Notes under the pieces: generated by a model
The model's input: only the letters and a program-made list of their open reading frames with translations
The model's database searches: none
What the model was told of the DNA's origin: nothing
From: Galeruca laticollis
Lineage: Eukaryota; Arthropoda; Insecta; Coleoptera; Chrysomelidae
DNA length: 64,000 nt
Assembly (NCBI GenBank): GCA_963921935.1
Contig: OY998177.1
Coordinates: forward strand, 109,546,067-109,610,066
Direction of reading: 5' to 3'
Shown here: piece after piece, positions 11,234 to 20,760 of the stretch
How positions within the stretch are numbered: the stretch's first letter is position 1
How the letters are laid out: the number at the start of each line of letters is the position of its first letter
Program-made: the position numbers and the translations under genes

Positions 11234-11475
11234 CTTTTCTGTTATCTATCATTTACGATCATTATATTGGTTTTATTTATGTTCACCTCAATACTCACGT
11301 TTTCTATTACTCTAGTCCAATTATTTATTAATTCTTCCTTTTTACTTTTCTCGGATTTGCCATTAAGACCACATTATCTGTATACAGCAAGCTGCTGATT
11401 TTTATTGGTTCTAAGTTCCTGTACTACATTTTTGTATCTACCTAGTTATTCTTTGAGTATTCAGTTAATAAAATT
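11234..11475 (-). pseudogene. Non-LTR reverse transcriptase scrap
   Basis: The minus strand reads IKISSLLYTDNVVLMANPRK, a frame break, then NWTRVIENVSIEVNINKTNI. This is the palm motif C region of a LINE RT with the usual YADD changed to YTDN, followed by the conserved N-x-x-KT segment. Only about 80 codons remain. It adjoins PLE-B. Confidence 0.6.
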
Positions 11476-11479
11476 AAGC

Positions 11480-12200
11480 AAAAAAAAGTAGGATAAATAG
11501 AAACAGGCAATGGATTTATGTAAATCAGAATTATGCTTTCTGAGGGAAACATTTCAATAACATTTTTTCAAATACATTTTGGTATAAAAATGTACTGTAT
11601 ATTATGACTCCAAATCATTTTCTATTATTTATTTTGATAATTGTATTGACAATTGTTGTTTTCAAAATAAAATGAACTAACTTCCCAATATTTTTTCTTC
11701 ATGAATTTTCTCATAGAAACTGTTTATCCCGAAGTGTCACTTCAAACAAAGTACTTTATTACTCTCAAGTTTAACTGGGGCGACATTATTCGAAATCCTG
11801 AAAAAATCCATTACTCAATTAGGGTTACTCTTGAAGATAACTCGATTACATTATCTTTTGATTAATGGATGTGTATTCGTAACTGAGCTATTTTCGACAA
11901 CATTTTGTCGAAATTTACGCTCACTGGTGTTGATACTAACAAACGATTGATTATTTCATCTGAATCATTTATTAAATCAGAATAGTTGCAGCATCCGATA
12001 TTGGTCTGACGAACATCCAAATTGAATGCAAAGAAATCTACGTACGGGCTGGAATTGTGAGAAATACAATTATTGATCCATATTTTTATGCAGAAAATTT
12101 AACAGGATAATTGATTCTGGATTTTCTGCAAAATATATCATTCATTATTTGACCAAGCTTTTCCTAGAATTTCCAAATTGCCAAGAATTTTGACCGCAGA
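11480..12200. other. AT-rich stretch, nothing recognised
   Basis: No motif, repeat or gene-like reading frame could be supported here. Confidence 0.6.
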
Positions 12201-12203
12201 ATA

Positions 12204-12263
12204 TGGTCTCAGCACGGTGGCGCACCGCTACATTTCGCTGTACTGTTACGGTTTGAAGTGTTA
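12204..12263 (+). pseudogene. Tiny mariner/IS630-like transposase scrap
   Basis: Reads WSQHGGAPLHFAVLL. This matches the second catalytic block of insect IS630/mariner-like transposases (compare WFMHDGAPPHFSLDV at about 30.7 kb), with the catalytic Asp replaced by Gly. It may belong with the C-terminal remnant at 14.4 kb, which would then have been split by PLE-A copy 2 and other sequence. That link is speculative. Confidence 0.35.
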
Positions 12264-12676
12264 TAAATTATGTTCCAATATTTGAGTTTGAATTAAGAGG
12301 GTAAACACTTACCGCTGATATCAATAAAGTCACTAATTCCGTTTTCAATTATCTATTAACCCTTCACAATGTTCACATTGTCAAGATGTCAAGTACAATA
12401 GAGGTTTTCCTTGAGAAAGAAACTTCTTCTGTTCCAAAATTTTAAAATTAACATAATTGTGCCTACTTTGGTTAAGGTTTAATTGATCACCACTAATTCC
12501 CTAGTTAAAAGAACTGACAATATCCGTTTGCTGTTTCTTGGTTTTTTTTGTTTGGACGTAAAAAGGCTGGTTTTCATTGGGCCATGTGGCTTCTGTGAAT
12601 TTCGATTTGAGTTGGAATTTTAAAGCCAGAGCTGGAAAAGTAGATTAAGTATTATATATAGAATATCATAGATTGA

Positions 12677-13693
12677 AATTAACTGTCTCGACCCTTACTC
12701 CGTGGAATCTGCTCATATTAGTGTTTTAAATGAAACTCACGGTTTCTGGTTAATTCCACAATATTATAAAAATTATTGAAAATTCTAAAAAATTGACAAT
12801 TGTTTCGATAAATCAATATCATCGTCAGAATGACAGAAGTTACATTTCAAGTGATGCCTACCTGATGTTTAGTAGTTATTTTTGGCTAGACCAAGAAGTG
12901 ATCTAACTTGTGATTGACTTAATATATGTTAATAGAAAAAAAAGAAGATGTGATATTACAAATATTGAAGCTTAGATATTATTAGCCCTATGGTGATATC
13001 GTGGATATCATTTTTCAATTAAGATCAGTATAACTGTGCAATGATATAGGAAACCAGGATAACTATATCTGCTGATCTTCACAATTATCACTTAAGAAGA
13101 CAGTTTATTAGTGGAGGACTTCCTAGATTTAACTGTTCATTGACAACTTCATATTGTGGGTTTCTTAAATGTATTCTGATTTCCAATTCTTCAAGGAAAT
13201 CTAGTTCTTGCTTCTTTTCACAAATATGCAGCACTTCTAGTTTTGTGTTAGGTGTCAATGAATGATTGGTGTCAAGTAGATGTTTTGCGTAGTGGGATTT
13301 ATCTAGTTGTTTTAATCTGTACGCTCTTAAGTGTTCACTGTATCGGATTTCAAAATTCTCAAGGGTCTGACCCAAATAGACAGCATTACATTCTGGACAT
13401 TTGAGTTTATATATACCTGACTTCTTCAATGGTGGTATTTTTGTTTTGACATCTAACAATTTTGTACTAACGTTACTTTCTGTTTTAAAAGAAATTCTTG
13501 TATTCGTTGCTCACTTCTTGGTCTAGCCAAAAATAACTACTAAACATCAGGTAGGCATCACATGAAATGTAACTTCTGTCATTCTTACGATGATATTGAT
13601 TTATCGAAACAATTTTCAGTTTCTTAGAATTTTCAATAATTTTTATTATATTGTGGAATTAACTAGAAACCGTGAGTTTCGTTTAAAACACTA
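12677..13693. mobile_element. Penelope-like element PLE-A, copy 2 (palindromic)
   Basis: Flanked by a 14-bp duplication with one mismatch: ATATCATAGATTGA (12663-12676) and ATATCATAGGTTGA (13694-13707). The minus arm (12677 to about 13510) carries the CTGTCTCGACCCTTACTCCG end, noncoding tail and GIY-YIG gene. It is joined directly to only the last roughly 185 bp of a plus-strand copy (about 13511-13693). The arms therefore differ greatly in length, unlike copy 3. Confidence 0.85.
13088..13505 (-). pseudogene. PLE-A GIY-YIG endonuclease end (copy 2)
   Basis: Open for 123 codons (13088-13459) and in frame a little further upstream until the inverted junction near 13510. It shows SGIYKLKCPECNAVYLGQT, FEIRYSEHLRAYRLK, HYAKHLLDTNHSL and the terminal LINCLLK. 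This is the best preserved endonuclease end outside copy 3. RT sequence is missing because the copy is truncated at the junction. The domain would nick target DNA during Penelope retrotransposition. Confidence 0.85.
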
Positions 13694-13709
13694 ATATCAT
13701 AGGTTGATT

Positions 13710-14398
13710 CCCACATTAGTGGATTTATATACTTTGCTACCTACCTGAAAGGCCAAACTTCAATTACGGTAAGTCGTCATCGTCAACTATATTTCCTTTT
13801 GCATAGTTATAACCAATCATGGGTTTTCAGGCCTTCTTTTGTCATCCTTCACTGCTACTCAGCAAACTTTCCGGGATGGACATCTCCTAGATACGGAAAC
13901 TAATCCATCATCTTCTAGAGGGGCTCGAGGCAGATACATATTTTAGCTCGTACCTGAAGACTGTTGTGGAGAAGAAGCACACCTACATATTGGAACTATA
14001 TTCATAGAAACAACATAGAAACAAAGATTCCCTAGCTTATATAGTAAGAAAACTAGTTTCATTAATTTCAACCAGATTTTTCATTCGGCTCAATCTAAAC
14101 AAAATTGTACACCAAATAGTACTACTTGTGAAGTCTCTTGTATTGTTCAGTGTATATTCAAAACTATTTCTACAACTGTATACAGTAATATGAATGGACA
14201 CTCTAAATAAATACATACCGAGCATTGAACTAGAAATTTTTGATAAACCCACACCACTGTCCGAAAATCATTAAAGTAAGTAGCTAGCCAGGCATTTGAA
14301 ATCAAAGTAGCACTGAAAAGATTAACTCCATTGCCTCCCAGTTTCAATTCGGGTAAAAAGGGAGATATCAATATTATAAATATAACAGTACGCTATTC
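13710..14398. other. No recognisable gene
   Basis: Minus-strand open frames at 14037-14252 and 14147-14371 overlap each other and have no family signature. Nothing else seen. Confidence 0.5.
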
Positions 14399-14620
14399 CC
14401 AAACCGATGGATCGGACGAGGGAGAACAGTGCAATGATCCGATATATTACTCGATCTTACCCTATAAGAACTTTTCTTTTTATGGAGTTATTTGAAGTCT
14501 GAAGTCTACACCAAGAGACCTGACAACAACCGTGACCTAAACGTCCTAATCAGGCATGAAATGCAGGATGTGTACCACTATGTTACAAAATATTTAATCG
14601 AATTTATTACCGGAATATGA
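14399..14620 (+). pseudogene. Mariner/IS630-like transposase C-terminus
   Basis: One frame reads PNRWIGRGRTVQ, stop, SDILLDLTL, stop, ELFFLWSYLKSEVYTKRPDN and NRDLNVLIRHEMQDVYHYV before a final TGA at 14618-14620. The NRWIGRG, FLWxYLKSxVY and xDL..IRxE blocks are the same as in the mariner-like transposase at 30.4-30.8 kb. Both in-frame stops make it a pseudogene. The last catalytic acidic residue, expected just before FFLW, is also altered. Confidence 0.7.
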
Positions 14621-14624
14621 AGTA

Positions 14625-15274
14625 ATTGTTCATTGGTCAATGGAATTTGAACATTCACTGTGAATTTTCTTTGGTTTGCTTTGGTTAGAGTGCATGTTAA
14701 CTCTGCATAAATTATTTTGTAAATAATAAATTGGCATTAACAACTTTTGCGTTTTTCTCCTCTCTGCACCAATTTGAATCAACTTGCGCTTCATATAAAA
14801 AATGCTCTCAAGTAGCAAAATCAGTTTTTTGTGTTCTCTAAAATGCTATACAACGTATCTAATAGAACTACGAGCATCCTATAATGCTCTTCATAGCCCT
14901 AATACAATATCTATTCAACCAAAAAGGTCTAGATTATAATATTTTTCAGTTCTATATCATCTCAATAAATATCTCTATGTGATAGTGGAAAACCTATTTT
15001 ATAAGTATGTTTTTCAGATTTATATTTCAATCTGTCCAAATATGCGCTTTACAACATTTATAATTACTGTTTTGTTAGCGATAGTGAACCAATTATAATA
15101 GTTATTTAACGAACACGTGTTTTAATAAGGGCGATTAACAATTGAAATGATATCACGAGCGAGCGAAGTGAGCGCGTTAATGTCCGAGATTGTTATTCGC
15201 CATTTTCATTAACGAGTTCGTTACAGAGCTTTTCGTCGACCATACTTTTCAAAAATGAAGACATCTTACTTTAC
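14625..15274. other. AT-rich stretch, nothing recognised
   Basis: No feature supported. A CG-containing patch at 15155-15176 (ATCACGAGCGAGCGAAGTGA) stands out slightly by composition only. Confidence 0.5.
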
Positions 15275-15420
15275 ATCAGGTAGGCATAAAATGAAATGTA
15301 ACTTCTGTCATTCTGATGATGATATTTAATATCGAAACAATTGTCAAATTTCTTAGAATTTTAAAGATCTGATTCAATTTATTGTGGGATTATCTAGAAA
15401 TAGTAAGTTTCATTTAAAAC
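15275..15420 (+). repeat. PLE-A 3' end fragment with hammerhead-like core
   Basis: Matches the last roughly 145 bp of the PLE-A plus arm: ACATCAGGTAGGCATAAAAT through GTTTCATTTAAAACAGTAGT. It is notable for holding the most canonical CTGATGA (15313-15319) - six-base-pair hairpin - GAAAC (15334-15338) core of any copy. No coding part. Confidence 0.75.
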
Positions 15421-15424
15421 AGTA

Positions 15425-16035
15425 GTTGGCAAATAATTATGAATAAATGGTAGCGTACTTCATTTATTAACATTTTAAATATATAATTGTTTCCAATTTA
15501 CCTTTAAGACCGTTTATTCTATCAATTTGCTAGCTAGAACTACGTCTGACCATTTTATAATTTGTTCTATTTTAAGATTAAAGTCAAATGTCAAATAAAA
15601 ATACATGAAATAACCAACTGTATGACACAAAAAATTACCAAAAAAGTGTTCAAAGAGACAGTGACAGTGTAAAAAATGAAGTCTCTTTTATACGCGAATT
15701 ATAAAAAAAATCTTTCATAGGATTGATAAAACGCGTCCTTTAGATAATAAGCTAAATTTTATACGATACTTCTTTCCTTTTGTGAAGCAACAATAATATC
15801 GAATAACGTTAATATAATTATCGCCGCGCCTTGCTTGTCATGATTCGACAAGATGGACTTTTACAAGAATCACCCTCTTAAAAAAATGTGTAATAGCAAT
15901 AATATGGTAGGTTTATTATTTTGCACAACTAATTTTCCTACGCTGCAAAATTTTCAGATAAATTATACATATACACATATTCACTAAAAAATATAAGGGC
16001 CTGAACCCCATTAATTAGCCGATCTGACAAAAATA
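15425..16035. other. AT-rich stretch, nothing recognised
   Basis: No gene or repeat boundary recognised. Composition changes sharply at about 16041, where the GC-rich non-LTR element begins. Confidence 0.5.
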
Positions 16036-16040
16036 TTACA

Positions 16041-17519
16041 ATGTGGGAATACTTCCAAGACCGAGTAGAAGATGACGTCCGAAACCAAGACGAAGAAGAA
16101 GACGACAACGGAAACCTAGGCTACACCACCCCTGAGGAAGTAGGCTACATCATCCGGACCAGCAATAGGAAGAAGGCACCAGGGAAAGATGGCATCACCA
16201 ACAACGCCCTGAAGAATCTACCAAGACGAGGAGTGGTATTCCTGACGGCCATTATCAACGGAATACTAAGGACCAAACACTACCCAGAAGGGTGGAATGA
16301 AGCGGAGACGATCATGCTGAAGAAGAGCTAAAAAGGCCCGAAGTTTCCACAGAACTACAGACCCATCCACCTACTCCCCGCGATAAGCAAGATAGCCGAG
16401 AGAGTCATCCTGAAGAAACTACGAGAAGAAACAGAAGTCATCTTGATTCTGCCAGAAGAACAGTTCGGATTCAGGAAGAAACGAAGTGTCGAAGACCAAG
16501 TACTGAAGATAGTAGAATACACCACCCAAGGATTCAACAGTAATCAATCAACAGGAGCCATCTTCTTGGATGTCATCAAAGCCTTCGACCGCGTCTGGCA
16601 AGAAGGACTGATATTCAAGATGAGAGAAGCAGGATATTCTAGAGCCCTTACGTAGTTACTAAGAAGCTATCTGAAGAACAGAAGATTCCGGATCAAGATC
16701 AAGAAAACCAGATCCGAACTAGGAATGCTGGAAGCCGGAGTCCCGCAAGGAGCAGTCCTGTCACCGGTACTCTACACCATCTACACCGCAGACATCCCAA
16801 AGACGGACAACACCATGCTGACCCTCTACGGAGACGACACCGCCATCGCAACAAGGAGCACCCAACCAGAGATGGTGACACGAAGACTACAAGAAGCCGT
16901 GGACAGAATCGACGACTAGTATACAACATGGAGGATCGAAATCAACGCAGAGAAGACCCAAGCAGTGTTCTTCAGGAAGAAGAGGAAGACGCCAGAAGAC
17001 AACCTGGACATCGCAGGTGACGAAATCAGATGGACCAACAAGGCGAAGTATCTAGGAGTCATTCGAGACCAAGGGCTGACGTTCAAGGACCACGTGAACT
17101 ACGTAGTGGACAAGACCAGGAAAGCAAGAGGACGACTAGGAGGACTCATCGGAAGAAGATCCAAGCTAGAACTGAAGACCAAGGTCCACCTCATCAGAGC
17201 AATCCTGATTCCCATCATGCTGTACGCATCCACAGCATGGGGGTACACCGCCAAGACCTACAGAAAGAAGCTGGAAGCCCAGCAGAACATCAGCCTGAGA
17301 CAAGCCATGGACGCCCCCTAGTACATCAGGAACCTGCAGATCCACAGAGAGCTAGACCAGAAGACGATTCAAGAAATGATGGAAGAAAAAGCTAGAAGAA
17401 GATTCGAAGCAATGAGAACCCACCCCAACGTCCAGATGAGGGAGCTGACCGACTATACCAGACAAGACTACGCTAGGCATCCACGGCCAAGAAAACAGCT
17501 AAACCACGACCAGCACTGA
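16041..17519 (+). pseudogene. Non-LTR retrotransposon ORF2: reverse transcriptase
   Basis: A single reading frame without frameshifts, interrupted by four stops: TAA at 16329 and TAG at 16653, 16917 and 17319. Motifs in order: NRKKAPGKDGITNNALK, NYRPIHLLPAISKI, EEQFGFRKKRSVEDQ, IFLDVIKAFDRVW (motif A), AGVPQGAVLSPVLYTIYTAD (motif B), LTLYGDDTAIAT (motif C, YGDD in place of the more usual YADD), INAEKTQAVFF, KAKYLGVIRD and LYASTAWGYTAKT. The layout fits the Jockey group. The endonuclease is missing through 5' truncation. Three of the four stops lie where the family normally has Trp. Inactive as it stands. Confidence 0.85.
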
Positions 17520-17995
17520 AGACACGTAGAAGAACAAGAATAAAGAAAGAAGAGGGAACACCTAAGAGAGGGCTCGCTGATCCCTTGAAAAGATGAGCAG
17601 GATCTCGATTAGGGACAGCTATAGCAAGTGGGTCCACTCTTTAAGGTCGTCCTTAATCGCAGTAAGCCGGCTAACGATTCGCCCTTTCTAGAGTCTGCGA
17701 ACACACACACACCCAACGCGAACGTCAAGAACAGAAGGCAGAAGGCTGAAGGCTGAAGAAAAGAAGACAGCCAGACTCTTCCATGCAAAACCCAAGGAAG
17801 AGAATGGTAGAGCAACGTCAGCAGAGCAGATTGAGGCCCCATCGGATGATATGGGGGGAGGATGGAAGCTCTTCCCGGGATACATCGCTCTCGAGGGATG
17901 TTTCCTGGAAGGGGCGGGTTTGGACTGGTGTGAGTGTGTGTGTGAAGTTATTATTTTTGAGCGGAAGTTATAGGTTTCTATTCGTTCAATAAATC
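16041..17995 (+). mobile_element. GC-rich non-LTR retrotransposon, 5'-truncated
   Basis: The boundary at about 16041 is seen as a jump from AT-rich flank to a purine-rich, GC-rich coding strand. The coding part runs to 17519. A 3' untranslated region follows with ACACACAC at 17701-17709 and an AATAAA at about 17989-17994. No poly-A tail or target duplication is obvious. The composition contrast with everything around it suggests a family with its own base-composition bias or a relatively recent arrival. Confidence 0.7.
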
Positions 17996-17999
17996 AAAT

Positions 18000-18766
18000 A
18001 TAATACCACATATCTTCATAAAATACGTATGTATTGTATTAAGTGTGTACTTTGGTGTCCGAAAATATTTTTTAACAACAATGGCGGCCACCGACAAATG
18101 CTCAACCCCGAAAATAAACATGGCTCTAACTAATACAATAATTATGTGTCTCAAGAATCATTAAACATTTGTTCAAAATTTATAAGAAACTCTATAGAAC
18201 CTTATTATTCAATACACTTGTTTTTAATGGCACTATGAAACTATTTTTCAAACAAACAGTAGTTCGATAATTTATAAATTTCAGAGGTTGTCATATATTT
18301 AATTATATTTTATTTATTATACTTTTGCGTCTATTTAGATTTGGGTTTCGCCTACTACAGGGATATGCAAAACTTTTGGAACTATGAATATCTGGTAAAT
18401 TTAACACTGCAGCTTGTTTCAGTTATTCAAATAACTATAAAATTAGAATGATGCATTTCCGCAAAAAATATTTGTGATTTTGTGTTTGGGAGGCTTCTAT
18501 ATACTGAAAAAACGTTTTTTTTAACTGGTTTCAACTGAAAAACATTTCACCATCGAAACCGACCTGTCTAGTGATTTTTTTATCTTAATGTTTATGTAGC
18601 TATTAATGAATGTATGGTTCATTTTATGGATGTTTCACAGTGTCTTACTTTGCATTTAGTAAGAGTGCAAAATGCGGTAAGAGTATTTATACATATCTTG
18701 AAGGAGCAGCCACTTTGATGTGGCAAAGATTGATTTTTCTAAGTTGAGTTCATATAGTCGGATAAA
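18000..18766. other. AT-rich stretch, nothing recognised
   Basis: Between the non-LTR 3' end and the piggyBac III terminus. A GC patch at 18078-18100 (AACAATGGCGGCCACC) has no supporting open frame. Confidence 0.5.
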
Positions 18767-19105
18767 TTAACCCTACGTTACTCACGCCTATTTTAATGAC
18801 ATCGTTGCTCGCGGGGTGTTCCCAGCACCCCATATAAATTATTGCAAGAATACAAATTAAACAAATGCAGTTCAGTCGTTTTTTTCTGTTGTTTATTCTT
18901 GGTACTAGTTATTTTTAACAAATAAAACAAAATATTTCATCAAATTATTAATTTTTGATGAATAGAATATTATTTTTAAAATTGCTAATTTAGGAACAAA
19001 ACTAAACATTATGATAAAGAAATTGAAAAAAATAACATAGAATTCCTATTTCAAGCTTATAATACTTTTTGCATATAAGTAACACTTGAACTACTCATAA
19101 GAAAA

Positions 19106-20760
19106 TTAGTAACTTTCGTAACACGTATCACAGATAGTATTCGTGTGTTTTAGGCACATATTTTTCTTGCATTTTTTGCAACCTGTCTTGCATTTGATAT
19201 CTTTGTCTCGTGGACATATGTTGCATCTTGATTTTTTGAACGGAATATTTTCAGATGATGAATCTTGGTTATTTAGACGTCTTTTTAGTGGCTTTGGAAG
19301 GGAGGATATCTGTGATCTCGTCATGATTTGTGACTGCACAAGACTGAGACCAAGTACTTCCAAAAACTTCGACCTACGCATTGTCGTGTTGGGGTTATTT
19401 GCAAAATAAATGATATGCGAATTTATTGTCGCCGTATTTAGGAGGTGATAGAATACTCTCAAGGGCCAGCGACGACAAGTTCTCGCTATATTGTATATTT
19501 GACACTTCTGGTCGACAGTATCGACTCCATCTTTAGTCATGTTGTAAAACAATATTATTTCAGGTTTTTTCACATTTGGAGCAATTTCAACCACAGTATC
19601 ATCATTTATGTGCATTGTTGATGGAAGAATTAGGTTCTTATTTTTTTGGGGAGTGCGAAATGAGAGTCATAGGAGTTTTTTGGTGAAATCCGAAAAGAAA
19701 TTGCCCAGGAACCTTATTTGTAACAAAGTGCAGTGGAAGCTCCCTTTTATTTTTTTTGTATACCCACTAAAGTAAGCTTTTCAGACAGTAACTTTTCTGC
19801 TAAAGGTATGCTTGTATACCAATTATCCGTTGTGATATTTCTTCCTGATCCGAAAAGAGGACGACATAATCGCTGGACAATATCAATGGCCTTATAGCAC
19901 ACCTCGAAAGGACCCTCTCGCTGCGTTCCAAGATATGGTTCAAATTGTAGAGTATAAAATGTTCTCGCATCACAGACTGCAAAAAATTTGATACCGTATC
20001 GTGCAGATTTGTTGGGAAGGTATTGTCTGAAAGAGCATCTACCTCTGAAATTCAAAAGTTGTTCGTCTATTGTTACATATTCCCCAACTGAGTAATTTGC
20101 CTGGCAATTATTATTGAATTGAGTGTAGATGCTTCTAATAGGAGCAAATTTGTTAAATACTCTCCTCTCTTCGCGAGTATTTATGTTGTCAAACCTGAGA
20201 CATTTCATGAGAAAATAAAAACGATTGTAGCTCATAGTTTTATAGAATATTTCAATTCCAAACCTCTATACCTGCCATAAATCTTTCATATTTCTGTGGC
20301 TGGATTTGCAAATGCCGGATAAAATAAGCAGGCCAAAAAAAGCTTTTATTTCTATTTCATTGGTTGGTTTGCAGTCTCTTGAACGTCTGTAGTTGCTAGA
20401 CAGGTTGTTTATAAAAAATATTTGTACATTGTACAATTTCTCTGACCATGTCTTCAGTTATAAATAATTTGAAACAGTCTGAGACTCTTTTACATGTTCT
20501 GGCAGCATTTTTCGATACTGGTAGATGTGAGATTATATTTTGGCTCCTAGTTCCCACTTGCACCCTATTTTTCTCCTTCAACCATTTTGAAATCTTATCC
20601 TCACCAAGAAAAAACGATGAACTTTCCACTTCTTGCTCTTCATCACTTGACAAATCTTCTTCACTTGACAAATCTTCAATTGAGGAATCACTGTTATTGT
20701 TCTGATCGCAAGAATTGCTAGGCTCCGAATCGCTCTGTATAATATTCAACTCTGGATCGT
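19106..20760 (-). pseudogene. piggyBac-like transposase III (main part)
   Basis: The minus strand reads an acidic N-terminal region (EDLSSEEDLSSDEEQEVESS), then SNYRRSRDCKPTNEIEIKAF, MSYNRFYFLMKCLRFD, YVTIDEQLLNFRGRCSFRQY (first catalytic Asp), NKSARYGIKFFAVCD, NITTDNWYTSIPLAEKLL (second catalytic Asp), NKRELPLHFV, DGVDTVDQKCQIYN (third acidic region) and a cysteine-rich finger CKTGCKKCKKNMCLKH at the C-terminus. Catalytic residues look intact. It is broken by three single-base homopolymer expansions (about 20411-20417, 19750-19757, 19641-19647) and a TAG at 20266-20268. Two nearby CxxC pairs in the finger fit the family. Confidence 0.9.
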
